This document shows, piece by piece, positions 28,528 through 41,596 of a DNA stretch of 64,000 nt (position 1 is the stretch's first letter; each line of letters starts with the position of its first letter). Both the position numbers and the translations under genes were made by a program. Below the pieces are notes generated by a model. The model saw only the letters and a list, made by a program, of their open reading frames with translations, searched no databases and had not been told where the DNA came from. This DNA comes from Streptomyces sp. NRRL B-24484 (GTDB lineage Bacteria; Actinomycetota; Actinomycetes; Streptomycetales; Streptomycetaceae): contig NZ_JOAI01000005.1 in assembly GCF_000717715.1 (NCBI RefSeq), positions 1-64,000 of the forward strand. The letters run 5' to 3'.

Positions 28528-29658
28528 TCACCGGCGGGCGGCCGGACCCAGCGGCTCGGCCCGGCCGACGATCGTGCCGGCCCGGTCGATGCAGATCACG
28601 TCCACCGCGACCGGGGCCGGGGCGAGCACGCCGAGCGCGGTCGCCCGGGCCGCCTCGGCCACCAGGTCGCCCAGCGGCACCCCGGCCGCCGCGCACAACT
28701 GCACCGCCTCCAGGCCGGTGTTGGCGGCGGCGACCGCCGCGGCCAGCTCCGGGGAGGCGCCGCCGCGGCGGGCCAGCTCCGCCAGGTAGCCCTTGTCGAC
28801 CTGCGAGCGGGCCGAGTGCAGGTCGAGGTGGCCGGCGGCCAGCTTGGACAGCTTCGCGAAGCCGCCGGCCACGGTCAGCCGGGGCACCGGGTGGCGCTTG
28901 AGGTACTTGAGCACCGCGCCCGCGAAGTCGCCCATGTCCAGCAGCGCGTCCTCCGGCAGGTCGTGCACCGCGACGGCGACCTTCTCCGAGGTCGAGCCGG
29001 TGCACCCGGCGACGTGGGTGCGGCCGGCCGCCCGGGCGACGTCCACCCCGCGGCGGATCGAGTCGATCCAGGCCGAGCAGGAGTAGGGCACCACGATGCC
29101 GGTGGTGCCGAGGATCGACAGGCCGCCGAGGATGCCGAGCCGGGGGTTCCAGGTGGAGCGGGCGATCTCCTCGCCGTGGTCGACGGAGATCTCCACCACC
29201 ACGTCCCCGCTGCCGCCGTGCCGGGCGGCGACCTCGGCGACGGTGTCCCGGATCATCTGCCGCGGCACCGGGTTGATCGCCGGTTCGCCGACCGGCAGCG
29301 GCAGACCGGCCTTGGTGACGGTCCCGACGCCGGGACCGGCCCGGAAGACCACGCCGCTGCCCGGGGCGCCCGCGGTGACGGTGGAGCGGATCAGCGCGCC
29401 GTGGGTGACGTCCGGGTCGTCACCGGCGTCCTTCACCACCCCGGCCATCGCCCGTCCGGCCGTCAGCTCCTCCGCCGCCAGGGCGAACGCGGGCCGCTGG
29501 CCCTTCGGCAGGACGATCTCCACCGGGTCGGGGAACTCCCCGGTGAGCAGGGCGGTGTACGCGGCGGTGGTCGCCGCCGTGGCGCACGCGCCCGTCGTCC
29601 AGCCGTGCCGCAGCCCGCTACTCTTCAGCTGCGCCGCCCGGCCGCCCGCCTCAGCCAC
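28528..29658 (-). CDS. cbiD: Precorrin-5B C1-methyltransferase CbiD
   Basis: A 376-residue CbiD-type enzyme (LRHGWTTGACATAATTAAY at the N terminus; GILGGLSILGTTGIVVPYS in the middle; LPEDALLDMGDFAGAVLKYL). It methylates C1 during ring contraction. CbiD is the counterpart from the early-cobalt pathway; the late-cobalt pathway otherwise uses CobF. GTG 29658 has AGGAGG 6 nt upstream. It is divergent from cobK with 20 bp between them. Confidence 0.93.
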   Translation of the reverse strand: MAEAGGRAAQLKSSGLRHGWTTGACATAATTAAYTALLTGEFPDPVEIVLPKGQRPAFALAAEELTAGRAMAGVVKDAGDDPDVTHGALIRSTVTAGAPGSGVVFRAGPGVGTVTKAGLPLPVGEPAINPVPRQMIRDTVAEVAARHGGSGDVVVEISVDHGEEIARSTWNPRLGILGGLSILGTTGIVVPYSCSAWIDSIRRGVDVARAAGRTHVAGCTGSTSEKVAVAVHDLPEDALLDMGDFAGAVLKYLKRHPVPRLTVAGGFAKLSKLAAGHLDLHSARSQVDKGYLAELARRGGASPELAAAVAAANTGLEAVQLCAAAGVPLGDLVAEAARATALGVLAPAPVAVDVICIDRAGTIVGRAEPLGPAARR

Positions 29659-29678
29659 GTCCGCCTCCTGGAGTTCCG

Positions 29679-30431
29679 ATGCACGTCCTGATCCTCGGCG
29701 GCACCACCGAGGCCCGCCGTCTCGCCGCCGTCCTCGCCGAGGACCCCGGGCTGCGGGTGACCAGCTCGCTGGCCGGCCGGGTCGCGGAGCCGCGGCTGCC
29801 GGCGGGCGAGGTGCGGATCGGCGGTTTCGGCGGCGCGGTCGGGCTGGCCGACTGGCTGCGGGCCGAGCAGGCGGACGCGGTCATCGACGCCACCCATCCC
29901 TTCGCCGAGAAGATCAGCCGGAGCGCGGCCGTCGCGGCCGCCGAGGTCCATGTTCCCCTGCTCGTCCTGCGGCGTCCCGGTTGGGTCCCGGTCGACGGCG
30001 ACGACTGGCACCGGGTGGACTCGCTGGCCGAGGCGGCGGACGCCCTGCCGGGCCTCGGCCGCCGGGTGTTCCTCACCACCGGACGGCAGGGCATGGCCGC
30101 CTTCGCGCACCTGACGGACACCTTCTTCCTGGCCCGGTCGGTGGACCCGCCGGACCGGCCGCTGCCGCCCCGGCTGGAGGTGCTCCTCGACCGCGGCCCG
30201 TTCACCCTGGACGGGGAGCGCGGGGTGCTGCGCGAGTACGACATCGACGTCCTGGTCACCAAGGACAGCGGCGGCGCGGCCACCGCGCCCAAGCTGACCG
30301 CGGCCCGCGAGCTCGGCCTGCCCGTGGTGATCGTCCGCCGGCCCGAGACGCCCTCCGGCGTCCCCGTCACCGACGGCGTGCAGGGCGCCGTGGACTGGCT
30401 CACCGCCCTGGCGGCGGGTTCGTCCTCCTGA
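29679..30431 (+). CDS. cobK: Precorrin-6A reductase
   Basis: A 250-residue NADPH-dependent reductase of the CobK/CbiJ family (MHVLILGGTTEARRLAAVL; DAVIDATHPFAEKIS; KDSGGAATAPKLTAARELG). It reduces the C18-C19 double bond of precorrin-6A. A GGAG lies 6 nt before the ATG. Confidence 0.95.
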   Translation: MHVLILGGTTEARRLAAVLAEDPGLRVTSSLAGRVAEPRLPAGEVRIGGFGGAVGLADWLRAEQADAVIDATHPFAEKISRSAAVAAAEVHVPLLVLRRPGWVPVDGDDWHRVDSLAEAADALPGLGRRVFLTTGRQGMAAFAHLTDTFFLARSVDPPDRPLPPRLEVLLDRGPFTLDGERGVLREYDIDVLVTKDSGGAATAPKLTAARELGLPVVIVRRPETPSGVPVTDGVQGAVDWLTALAAGSSS

Positions 30432-30440
30432 AGCACCGTC

Positions 30441-32165
30441 TCAACCCGAGGCCTTCCTGAGGTGGCGGCGGAGCTTCTGCAGCGGCCAGGTGTTGACGAC
30501 CTCCTCGGCGGTCAGCCGGCCGCGCTGGGCGGTGGCGACGCCGAAGCGGAGGTTGTCGAGGTGGACGGTGGCGTGCGCGTCGGTGTTCACGGCGAAGCGG
30601 ACGCCGTGGCGCCGGGCCGCGACGATCAGTTCGTCGCCGAGGTCGAGCCGCTCGGGTGAGGCGTTGACCTCCAGGACGGTGCCGGTGCGGGCCGCCGCGG
30701 CGAAGACCTCGTCGAAGTCGGCGTCGATCGGCGCGCGGCGGCCGAGCAGCCGGGTGGTGGGGTGCCCGATCACGTGGACGTGCGGGTTCTCGCAGGCCCG
30801 GACGAGCCGGCGGGTCTGCGCGGCCCGGTCCAGCCCGAAGGCGGAGTGGATCGAGGCGACGCACAGGTCGAAGCCGGCGAGGAACTCGGGCGGCCAGTCC
30901 ACGCCGCCGTCCGGGTCGATGTTCAGCTCGGTGCCGTGCAGCAGCCGCATCCGCCCGAACGAGCCCTGCAACGACTGCAGTTGCTCGCGCTGGGCGAGCA
31001 TCTTCGCGTCGGTCATCCGCTGCATGGCCAGGTTCGGCGCGTGGTCGGTGACGGCGACGTAGGACCAGCGGCGGCGGTACGCGGCGGCGAGCATCTCCTC
31101 CAGCGGGGCGAGGCCGTCGGTGAGGTCGGTGTGGGTGTGCAGGTCGCCGCGGACGTCCTGTTCGGTGACGGGGTCGCCGAGTTCGCCGTTCAGGGCGTCC
31201 TCGATCTCGCCGCGGTCCTCGCGCAGGGTGGGCGGGATCCACGGCAGGCCGAGCGCCTCGTAGACGTCCTCCTCGGTGCGGGAGGCGAGCCTGCGGCCGC
31301 CGTCCGCCTCGAACAGGCCGTACTCGGAGAGCTTGAGCCCGGCCTTGACGGCGCGGGCGCGCAGCTTGATGTTGTGGGCCTTGGAGCCGGTGAAGTAGAC
31401 GAGGGCGGCACCCCAGTCCTCGGCCGGGACGACCCGCAGGTCGACCTGGAGGCCCCCGGTGGTGCGGACGGAGGTCTTGGTGCTGCCGCTGCCGAGCACC
31501 TCGGCGGTGAGCGGGTGGCCGGTGAGGGCGGCCGTCAGCGGGGCGGAGTCGTCCGCGGCGGCGAGCACGTCGACGTCGCCGATGGTCTCGCGCATCCGGC
31601 GCAGCGACCCGGCCCAGGTGCAGCGTTCGCAGCCGGGGGCCTCGCGGACGGCGGCGGCGATCTCCTCGGCGAGGGCGAGGGCGGTGGAGATCAGCACCCG
31701 GCCGCCGCCCTGCCGGAGGACCTCGATGCCGTGGACGATGTTCTCCGCGGTGCGGGCGCCGAGGCCGGGGAGGTCGTCGAGGCGGCCCGCCCGGGCGGCG
31801 TCGAGGAGTTCGTCGACGGTGGAGACGCCGAGTTCGCGGTGGACGAGCGCGGCCTTCTTGGGCCCGACGGTCGGGATCGCCATGATCTCGCGGACGCCCG
31901 GCGGCACCTTCGCGCGGAGCGCGTCGACGGCGGCGACCCGGCCGGTGCCCAGGTACTCGGTGATCTTCTCGGCGGTGGACTTCCCGACACCGGGGATGGC
32001 CTGCAGGCCCTTGGCGTCGAGCCGGGCGAGGTCCTCCGGGTGGCCGCCGACGGACCGGGCGGCCTTCTCGTAGGACCGTGCCCGGTAGGCGTCGCCGCCG
32101 GTGAGCAGCAGCAGGTCGGAGTACTCCTGGAGCAGTGCGCCGACCTCGTCGTTGAGCCGCGCCAT
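30441..32165 (-). CDS. polX: DNA polymerase/3'-5' exonuclease PolX
   Basis: A 574-residue family X polymerase joined to a PHP nuclease. Helix-hairpin-helix motifs (IPGVGKSTAEKITEYL; IPTVGPKKAALVHRELG; LPGLGARTAENIVHG) precede the nucleotidyltransferase palm (GSLRRMRETIGDVDVLAAAD). From residue about 340 comes the PHP domain with metal ligands GDLHTHTDLTDG, VTDHAPN and FAVNTDAHA. It acts in base-excision or gap repair. The ATG is 6 nt after a TAGACT hexamer, so the mRNA may be leaderless. Confidence 0.94.
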   Translation of the reverse strand: MARLNDEVGALLQEYSDLLLLTGGDAYRARSYEKAARSVGGHPEDLARLDAKGLQAIPGVGKSTAEKITEYLGTGRVAAVDALRAKVPPGVREIMAIPTVGPKKAALVHRELGVSTVDELLDAARAGRLDDLPGLGARTAENIVHGIEVLRQGGGRVLISTALALAEEIAAAVREAPGCERCTWAGSLRRMRETIGDVDVLAAADDSAPLTAALTGHPLTAEVLGSGSTKTSVRTTGGLQVDLRVVPAEDWGAALVYFTGSKAHNIKLRARAVKAGLKLSEYGLFEADGGRRLASRTEEDVYEALGLPWIPPTLREDRGEIEDALNGELGDPVTEQDVRGDLHTHTDLTDGLAPLEEMLAAAYRRRWSYVAVTDHAPNLAMQRMTDAKMLAQREQLQSLQGSFGRMRLLHGTELNIDPDGGVDWPPEFLAGFDLCVASIHSAFGLDRAAQTRRLVRACENPHVHVIGHPTTRLLGRRAPIDADFDEVFAAAARTGTVLEVNASPERLDLGDELIVAARRHGVRFAVNTDAHATVHLDNLRFGVATAQRGRLTAEEVVNTWPLQKLRRHLRKASG

Positions 32166-32171
32166 GCCCCC

Positions 32172-32177
32172 AGTCTA
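32172..32177 (-). promoter_or_regulatory. -10 hexamer for a leaderless polX transcript
   Basis: TAGACT on the minus strand ends 6 nt before the polX ATG, with GGGGGC between them. Confidence 0.5.
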
Positions 32178-32185
32178 GGGCGGCC

Positions 32186-32222
32186 TTGACAGCGGCACCC
32201 CCGCGGAATGAATATTCATTCC
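32186..32222 (+). promoter_or_regulatory. tetR promoter with operator palindrome over the -10
   Basis: TTGACA (32186-32191), a 17-nt spacer, then TGAATA (32209-32214). The -10 lies inside the perfect 18-bp palindrome GGAATGAATATTCATTCC (32205-32222). Transcription would begin near 32221, directly at the GTG 32223. The TetR product could block its own promoter here. Confidence 0.65.
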
Positions 32223-32816
32223 GTGACCCCGCGCAAGCCCGACCTCGCCGAGCGGCTCATCGACGCCGCTGTCGCCCTCTTCGCCGAGCGCACCTACGAG
32301 GGCACCCAGATGCCCGCCGTCGCCCAGCGCGCCGGAGTGGGCGTGGGCAGCATCTACCGGTACTTCCCGAGCAAGGAGGCACTCGGCAACGCGGCCTTCC
32401 AGCACGCCAAGCGGGCCCTGCTCGACGAGCTGGCCGCGGCGATGGCCGAGGGCGGCCCGGCCGGCACCGTCCGCGAGGAGTTCGGCCGCTTCTGGCGCGG
32501 CTTCACCCGGTACGCCGGGGCCCGCCCGGAGGCGTTCGTCTTCCTGGAGCACCAGCAGCACGACACCTTCCTGGCACCGGACAGCCTGGCGCTGGCCGCC
32601 GAGATCGACCGGATCGCCGCCGACTTCATCGAGCGCGGCCAGCGGGCGGGCGAGATCCGCGACGGGGACGCCGCCCAGCTGGTGGCGCTCGCCGTCGGCG
32701 CCTTCACCGGTCTGGTCAAGCTGCACCGCACGGACGGCCTCGGCGCGATGGCCCCCGCGGACCTCGCCGCCGCCGAGGAGTGCGTCTGGGCCCTGCTGCA
32801 CCGCCCCGCCCCCTGA
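32223..32816 (+). CDS. TetR-family regulator
   Basis: A 197-residue regulator with an N-terminal helix-turn-helix (MPAVAQRAGVGVGSIYRYF) and a variable ligand domain. The ATG at 32208 sits inside the -10/operator palindrome, so I take GTG 32223, which would start a leaderless message. It is followed 55 bp later by an SDR gene on the same strand, probably its target and in the same operon. Confidence 0.88.
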   Translation: MTPRKPDLAERLIDAAVALFAERTYEGTQMPAVAQRAGVGVGSIYRYFPSKEALGNAAFQHAKRALLDELAAAMAEGGPAGTVREEFGRFWRGFTRYAGARPEAFVFLEHQQHDTFLAPDSLALAAEIDRIAADFIERGQRAGEIRDGDAAQLVALAVGAFTGLVKLHRTDGLGAMAPADLAAAEECVWALLHRPAP

Positions 32817-32871
32817 CCGCAGCCCCGCTCCTCTCCCCGCACGCCACTCCCCCGGAAAGGCAGGTCCCCCG

Positions 32872-33711
32872 ATGACCGCCCCGCAGACCGTCCTGATCAC
32901 CGGGTGCTCCACCGGCATGGGCCGCGAGGCCGCCCTCGCCCTGCACCGGCTCGGCCACCGCGTGGTCGCCACCGCCCGCCGCCCCGAGACCCTCGCCGAC
33001 CTGGCCGGCCTCGGCATCACCACACTCGCCCTGGACGTCACCGACGAACGGTCGATGACGGCCGCGGTGGCCCGCGTCGAGGAGCTGCACGGCCACGTCG
33101 ACGTCCTGATCAACAACGCCGCCTACGGGCTGCACCAGCCGGTCGAACTGGCCTCCCCGGACGAGGTCCGCACCCAGTTCGACACCAACGTCTTCGGCCT
33201 CGTCCGGATGGCCCAGCTGGTGCTGCCCGGCATGCGGCGGGCAGGGCGCGGACGGATCGTCAACATCTCCTCGATGGGCGGCCGGTTCTCGCCGCCCGGC
33301 GGCGCCTTCTACCACGCCACCAAGCACGCGGTGGAGGCGATCAGCGACTCTCTGCGGCTGGAGGTCGCGCCCTTCGGCGTCGACGTGGTAGTCGTCCAGC
33401 CGGGCCCGACCATCACCGGTTTCGGCGGCACCGCCGTCGCCACCATGCCCGACGCCTCCGGCCCGTACGGCTCGTTCACCACCGCACTCGCCGACATGTA
33501 CGCCAACAAGGCCTTCACCCGGCGCAGCGGCGCGGTCACGGCCGAGGCCGCCACCAAGGTGATCGTCCGGGCGGCGACGGTGCGCCGGCCGCGGGCCCGG
33601 TACGCGATCGGGGCGATGGCCCGCGGCACGATGATCGCCAAGCGGCTGCTGCCGGACGCGGCCTTCGACGCCGTCATGCGGGCCTCCTTCCCGCTGCCGA
33701 AGGCGGGCTGA
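32872..33711 (+). CDS. Short-chain dehydrogenase/reductase
   Basis: A 279-residue classical SDR with the NAD(P) motif TGCSTGMG, the NNAA motif (LINNAAYG), catalytic Ser (NISSMGG) and YHATK. The substrate is unknown. GGAAAGG precedes the ATG. It is likely controlled by the adjacent TetR protein. Confidence 0.92.
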   Translation: MTAPQTVLITGCSTGMGREAALALHRLGHRVVATARRPETLADLAGLGITTLALDVTDERSMTAAVARVEELHGHVDVLINNAAYGLHQPVELASPDEVRTQFDTNVFGLVRMAQLVLPGMRRAGRGRIVNISSMGGRFSPPGGAFYHATKHAVEAISDSLRLEVAPFGVDVVVVQPGPTITGFGGTAVATMPDASGPYGSFTTALADMYANKAFTRRSGAVTAEAATKVIVRAATVRRPRARYAIGAMARGTMIAKRLLPDAAFDAVMRASFPLPKAG

Positions 33712-33965
33712 CGGCCCGACGGCCGCCCGCGCGGAAAACCGCGTGCCACCGTCCGTCCGCCGGGCTGGCCTCGGCGGTATGAAGCACCGGCGCGCTGCCG
33801 CGACCACGACGCCGGAGAGGGTCCCGCCCGGAGAGGTCGCCCTTCTCGTGGCCGTCGTCCGGACCGCCGTCGGATACGGCCTCCGCCGTGGCCCGGGGCT
33901 ACGAGCCCCGGACGAGGGACGCGCGTGGCCGGGCACCGGACGGGTGCGGCCGGACGTCCGGTGCC

Positions 33966-34003
33966 ACCGGGGCGGCGGGGAGGTGCCTCCCCGCGCCCCC
34001 GGT
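33966..34003. terminator. Long hairpin between convergent SDR and cobIJ
   Basis: A near-perfect stem runs from ACCGGGG to CCCCGGT, with the core CGGGGAGG-TG-CCTCCCCG. It lies in the 301-bp gap 33712-34012, 9 nt from the cobIJ stop. I see no gene elsewhere in that gap. Confidence 0.7.
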
Positions 34004-34012
34004 CGCCTCCGG

Positions 34013-35518
34013 TCAGTCCTCCGGGTAGCGGCGCGGGGTCCAGACGATCTCGGTGTCGTCGCCGCGGCGGACCACGCGGGTCTGGGAGGAGCCGATGAGC
34101 AGCAGGGTGCGCATGTCCACCTCGGCCGGGTCGAGGTCGGCCAGCCGGACGGTGCGGACGCGCTCGGTGGGGCCGCCCACGTCGCGGGCCATCACCACCG
34201 GGGTGTCGGCGGCGCGGTGCTCCAGCATCAGGTCGCGGGCCAGCCCGACCTGGGTGGTGCGGGACTTCGAGCCGGGGTTGTAGAGCGCCAGCACCAGGTC
34301 GGCCTCGGCGGCCGCGCGCAGGCGGCGGGCGATGACCTCCCACGGCTTGAGGCGGTCGGAGAGCGAGACCACCGCGTAGTCGTGGCCGAGCGGGGCGCCG
34401 GCCCGGGAGGCGGCGGCGTGGGCCGCGGTCATGCCGGGCAGCACCCGGACGGGCACCTCGCGGTACGGGTCCTCGCCGGCCGCCTCCAGGACGGCGGTGG
34501 CCATCGCGAAGACGCCCGGGTCGCCGGAGGAGACGACCGCGACGCGGCGGCCGCGGCGGGCCAGGTCGAGGGCGAACTCGGCGCGCACGGACTCGACCTT
34601 GTTGTCCGAGCCGTGCCGGACCTGGCCGGGCCGGACGGGCACCCGGTCCAGGTAGGTGGTGTAGCCGACCAGGTCCGTGGCGGCGGCGAGGGCGCCGCGG
34701 GCCTCCGGGGTGAGCCAGAGCGGTCCGGCCGGGCCGGTGCCGACGACCACGACCTCGCCGGGCCCGGCCGGCTCGGGCAGGTCGAGCGGGGCGACCTTGC
34801 TGGGCAGCACGGCGACCGAGAAGTACGGCACGGTGTCGGCCTCGACCTCGGCGAGCGGCAGGGTGCGCTCGCCGTCCATGAACGCCCGCTCGACGTACTG
34901 CGCGTCGTCGAGCCGGCCGGCCCGCTCCAGCGCGCGGCGGACGGCCGGGAAGGTCCGGCCGAGCTTCATGATCACGGCGGAGTCGGCGGAGGCGATCCGG
35001 GCTGCGAGCTCCTCCTCCGGCAGGGTGCCGGGGATGATCGTCAGGGTCTCCTCGGCCTCCACCAGTGCACTGCCGAGCCGGGCCGCGGCGGCGCTGACCG
35101 AGGTCACGCCGGGCACCACCTCGGTCGGGTAGCGGTGCGCGAGGCGCTTGTGCATGTGCTGGTAGGAGCCGTAGAACAGCGGGTCGCCCTCGGCGAGGAC
35201 GACGACGTTCCGCCCGGCGTCCAGGTGGGCGGCGAGCCTGGCGGACGCCTCCTCGTAGAAGTCGTCCAGCGCGCCGCGGTAGCCGCCGGGGTGGTCGGTG
35301 GTCTCCACGGTGATCGGGTAGACCAGCTTCTCCTCGATCTGGCCTCCGGTCAGGTAGCGGTCGGCGATCGAGCGGGCGATCGAACGGCCGTGCCGGGCGC
35401 TGTGGTAGGCCACCACGTCGGCCTTGCCGATGAGTTCGGCGGCACGGACGGTGACCAGCGAGGGGTCGCCGGGGCCGAGGCCGACGCCGTACAGTCGGCC
35501 GGTCTGCTGCTCGGTCAC
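34013..35518 (-). CDS. cobIJ: CobI-CobJ fusion: precorrin-2 C20- and precorrin-3B C17-methyltransferase
   Basis: A 501-residue fusion of two tetrapyrrole methylases. Residues 1-240 are CobI ([35 protein letters not shown]). Residues about 250-501 are CobJ ([43 protein letters not shown]). It methylates C20, then catalyses ring contraction with C17 methylation. GTG 35518 overlaps the cobH stop (GTGA). Confidence 0.95.
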   Translation of the reverse strand: MTEQQTGRLYGVGLGPGDPSLVTVRAAELIGKADVVAYHSARHGRSIARSIADRYLTGGQIEEKLVYPITVETTDHPGGYRGALDDFYEEASARLAAHLDAGRNVVVLAEGDPLFYGSYQHMHKRLAHRYPTEVVPGVTSVSAAAARLGSALVEAEETLTIIPGTLPEEELAARIASADSAVIMKLGRTFPAVRRALERAGRLDDAQYVERAFMDGERTLPLAEVEADTVPYFSVAVLPSKVAPLDLPEPAGPGEVVVVGTGPAGPLWLTPEARGALAAATDLVGYTTYLDRVPVRPGQVRHGSDNKVESVRAEFALDLARRGRRVAVVSSGDPGVFAMATAVLEAAGEDPYREVPVRVLPGMTAAHAAASRAGAPLGHDYAVVSLSDRLKPWEVIARRLRAAAEADLVLALYNPGSKSRTTQVGLARDLMLEHRAADTPVVMARDVGGPTERVRTVRLADLDPAEVDMRTLLLIGSSQTRVVRRGDDTEIVWTPRRYPED

Positions 35519-36141
35519 TCTTCTTCACTCGCAATCGCGTTGACGGCGGCCGCGGCGATCGCACTGCCGCCGCGGCGGCCGCGGACCACCAGGTGCTCCA
35601 GGCCGGACGGGTGCTCGGCCAGGGCCTGCTTGGACTCGGCGGCGCCGATGAATCCGACCGGCACGCCGATCACCGCGGCCGGGCGGGGTGCGCCGGCCTC
35701 GATCATCTCCAGCAGCCGGAAGAGCGAGGTCGGCGCGTTGCCGACGGCCACCACCGCGCCCTCCAGCCGGGGCAGCCACAGCTCCATGGCGGCGGCGCTG
35801 CGGGTGTTGCCCATCTTCTGCGCGAGCTCCGGCACCGAGGGGTCGGTGAGGGTGCAGATCACCTCGTTGTCGGCGGGCAGCCGCTTGCGGGTGACACCGC
35901 TGGCGACCATGTTGACGTCGCAGAGGATCGGGGCGCCGGCGTGCAGCGCCGCGCGGGCCGAGGCGACCACGCCGGGCGAGTACAGCAGGTCCTCGACCAG
36001 GTCGGTCATGCCGCAGGCGTGGATCATCCGCACCGCGACCCGGGAGACGTCGGCGGGCAGGGCGGCGAGGTCGGCCTCGGCCCGGATGGTGGCAAAGGAC
36101 TGCCGGTAGATGGCGGCGCCGTCCTTCTCGTACTCGATCAC
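35515..36141 (-). CDS. cobH: Precorrin-8X methylmutase
   Basis: A 208-residue methylmutase that moves a methyl from C11 to C12 to give hydrogenobyrinic acid. It has the catalytic His in [12 protein letters not shown] and [12 protein letters not shown] and [15 protein letters not shown] downstream. GTG 36141 overlaps the cobG stop by 4 nt. It is the middle gene of a cobG-cobH-cobIJ operon. Confidence 0.94.
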   Translation of the reverse strand: MIEYEKDGAAIYRQSFATIRAEADLAALPADVSRVAVRMIHACGMTDLVEDLLYSPGVVASARAALHAGAPILCDVNMVASGVTRKRLPADNEVICTLTDPSVPELAQKMGNTRSAAAMELWLPRLEGAVVAVGNAPTSLFRLLEMIEAGAPRPAAVIGVPVGFIGAAESKQALAEHPSGLEHLVVRGRRGGSAIAAAAVNAIASEEE

Positions 36142-37364
36142 GTGGTCCTCCGGGCCTCGGCGACCGCCTCGGCCATCTCTTCCGTCGTCACATCCACTGG
36201 CGTCACATCGATGGGGCGGGCCGGTGTCCCGACCGGTGCCACCCGGTAGCCCTGCCCGGTGGCGAGCACGTCCACCCATCGCCCGGCTGGGTGACCGCAG
36301 CGCCGCTCGCAGCCCGACCAGTGCACCGGCAGGCCACCGCCGTCCGCCCCCTCCAGGGCGCGGGCGGCGTCGCCGCGCACGTCGGCGAGCGACTTGCCGC
36401 AGCCGGGCAGCCCGGTGCAGGCGGTGGCGCGGTCCCAGGCGGTGCCCGGTCCGGTCAGGAAGCCGGCCGCGGCGAGCCCGGCGAGGGCCTCGGGGCGGGC
36501 GCCGGGCAGGACGGCGCCGCGCCAGGGCGTCAGCCGGACCTCGCCGGCGGACGCTCCGGCGAGCAGCCGCCACTGTGCGGCGGTGGCCCGTCCGAAGCGC
36601 GTCCCGACCGAGAGGCCGCCGGGCAGCACGCCGAGCGGCGGGTGTCCGCCGGGCAGCTGCGGCAGCGGCAGGTCGCCGGGCGGCAGGAGTTCGGGGACCT
36701 CGCGCAGGTGCCAGGCCCGGGTGCCGGTGGCCCGCAGCGCGTCGAGGAAGGCCCGGGCGGCGTCCAAGGCGGCGTCCACGGCCCGTGCGGCCGGCACCGC
36801 GCGGACGGTCGCCTCGCGGCCGAGCCGCAGCAGGGCGGTGCCGCCGGGCGCTGCGATCAATGTCACATCGGCGTTCAGGGCGGCGACGTCGCCGCGGCCG
36901 TCGTCCAGGGCGAACAGGAACTTGCCGGAGAGCGCGGCCGCCCAGGGCGCCGCGCAGAGCTTCGCGTCCAGTTCGCGCACCCGGGCCGCGGTGTCGGCGT
37001 GCCCGTCGGCGTCCAGGCCGGCGGTCGGCGAGGCGACGATGTTGCGCACCCGCTCGTGGGTGTCGGAGGGCAGCAGTCCGACCGCGCGCAGCCGGTCGGC
37101 GAGTTCCGCGCTGCAGGACGAAGCCAGGCCGCGCAGCTGGACGTTGCCGCGGGAGGTGGTCTCCAGTGCGCCGTCGCCGAGCGCCTCCGCGGCCGCGGCC
37201 AGCGCCGTGACCTGACCGTCCGTCAGCAGTCCGCCGGGGACGCGGATGCGGGCGAGGGCGCCGTCGTCGGCCGTGTGCAGACGAAGGGCCCCCGGACAGG
37301 CGTCCGACCGGCCCCGGTCGGGCACGGCGGAGCCCGCCCCGGCGGGGTCGGGAGTGGGAGGCAT
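36138..37364 (-). CDS. cobG: Precorrin-3B synthase
   Basis: A 408-residue sulfite/nitrite-reductase-like monooxygenase that uses O2 to make precorrin-3B, the marker of the aerobic pathway. The Fe-S/haem cysteines are CTGLPGC and, about 35 residues on, [17 protein letters not shown] is the ferredoxin-like half-domain motif. I start at ATG 37364, because TATGCT ends 8 nt before it and no ribosome site is visible, which suggests a leaderless message; ATG 37376 is inside that hexamer. Confidence 0.9.
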   Translation of the reverse strand: MPPTPDPAGAGSAVPDRGRSDACPGALRLHTADDGALARIRVPGGLLTDGQVTALAAAAEALGDGALETTSRGNVQLRGLASSCSAELADRLRAVGLLPSDTHERVRNIVASPTAGLDADGHADTAARVRELDAKLCAAPWAAALSGKFLFALDDGRGDVAALNADVTLIAAPGGTALLRLGREATVRAVPAARAVDAALDAARAFLDALRATGTRAWHLREVPELLPPGDLPLPQLPGGHPPLGVLPGGLSVGTRFGRATAAQWRLLAGASAGEVRLTPWRGAVLPGARPEALAGLAAAGFLTGPGTAWDRATACTGLPGCGKSLADVRGDAARALEGADGGGLPVHWSGCERRCGHPAGRWVDVLATGQGYRVAPVGTPARPIDVTPVDVTTEEMAEAVAEARRTT

Positions 37365-37371
37365 GGCGGCG

Positions 37372-37377
37372 AGCATA
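37372..37377 (-). promoter_or_regulatory. -10 hexamer for a leaderless cobG transcript
   Basis: TATGCT on the minus strand, followed by 7 nt and ATG 37364. Confidence 0.5.
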
Positions 37378-37450
37378 CAGATTGTCCGACGGGGCGCCCC
37401 GTCGTCTGGATCACAGTCCGCGTGCAGTCCCGCGGCCGTCCGCCACCCCG

Positions 37451-37456
37451 TACGAT
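37451..37456 (+). promoter_or_regulatory. -10 hexamer for the riboswitch-cobN transcript
   Basis: TACGAT 7 nt before a strong hairpin (9-bp stem GGACGGTCC/GGACCGTCC, 37463-37484) that would form the 5' end of the RNA. The -35 is not obvious. Confidence 0.45.
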
Positions 37457-37462
37457 GCTGCC

Positions 37463-37625
37463 GGACGGTCCGTGCGGACCGTCCGACGCCAGCGACGGCA
37501 AGCGGAGGAAACCGGTGCAAATCCGGTGCGGTCCCGCCACTGTAACCACGGCTCAGCCGCCGTGGAGCCAGGAACTCCCGCCGTCCTCCACCAGCCCGGG
37601 GCGCGGACCCCGAGGAAGGCCCGAC
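37463..37625 (+). ncRNA. Cobalamin riboswitch upstream of cobN
   Basis: A typical adenosylcobalamin aptamer core: GGAAACCGGTGCAAATCCGG (37507-37526), the B12 box GCCACTG (37536-37542), and GAGCCAGGAACTC (37565-37577). A stable hairpin precedes it at 37463-37484. It should repress cobN when B12 is plentiful. The oppositely transcribed cobG operon starts upstream and is not covered by this RNA. Confidence 0.92.
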
Positions 37626-37884
37626 CTGTGCGCTGCCGCCTGCCCGGCTCCGCCGTCCCGCCCGGACGCGCCGAGCCGCCGCCCGCCGTCCCGGTGACCC
37701 CGGCGGCGCTCCGCCGCACCTCCCGCTCCGCACCCCGCACCGCCGTACGCCGCGCACTGCACCCCGCACTGCAGCCTGTACAGCGCCCCGCCCTGCACAC
37801 CGATCCGCGCACCGGGCTGCCGTCCACCACCCCGGTGCGCCACCGCACGCCGTGGAACACCGACCAGGCCGGGAGGCCCTCCGC
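37626..37884 (+). other. Long C-rich leader between riboswitch and cobN
   Basis: 259 nt with no convincing gene. In 37681-37860 I count about 95 C and 47 G, an excess of C over G unlike the neighbouring coding DNA. Unstructured C-rich, G-poor RNA is what Rho factor loads on, so the riboswitch could act through Rho-dependent termination here; that is inference. The cobN ribosome site GGGAGG lies at 37871-37876. Confidence 0.5.
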
Positions 37885-41493
<3,609 letters not shown>

Positions 41494-41501
41494 GGCGCCC
41501 G

Positions 41502-41553
41502 GCAGGGGTGACCGGACCTGCGGACGCGATGCTGCGCGTCCGGTCGCCCCTGC
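41502..41553 (+). terminator. Hairpin after cobN
   Basis: GCAGGGGTGACCGGAC pairs with GTCCGGTCGCCCCTGC (one G-T wobble) across about 20 nt that contain a further small hairpin. Confidence 0.55.
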
Positions 41554-41584
41554 GCGTTCGGGGTCGTGCGGGGCCCGTGGTGCA

Positions 41585-41590
41585 TACGAT
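41585..41590 (+). promoter_or_regulatory. -10 hexamer for a leaderless lnt transcript
   Basis: TACGAT followed by CTCCGC and then ATG 41597, with no room for a ribosome site. Confidence 0.5.
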
Positions 41591-41596
41591 CTCCGC

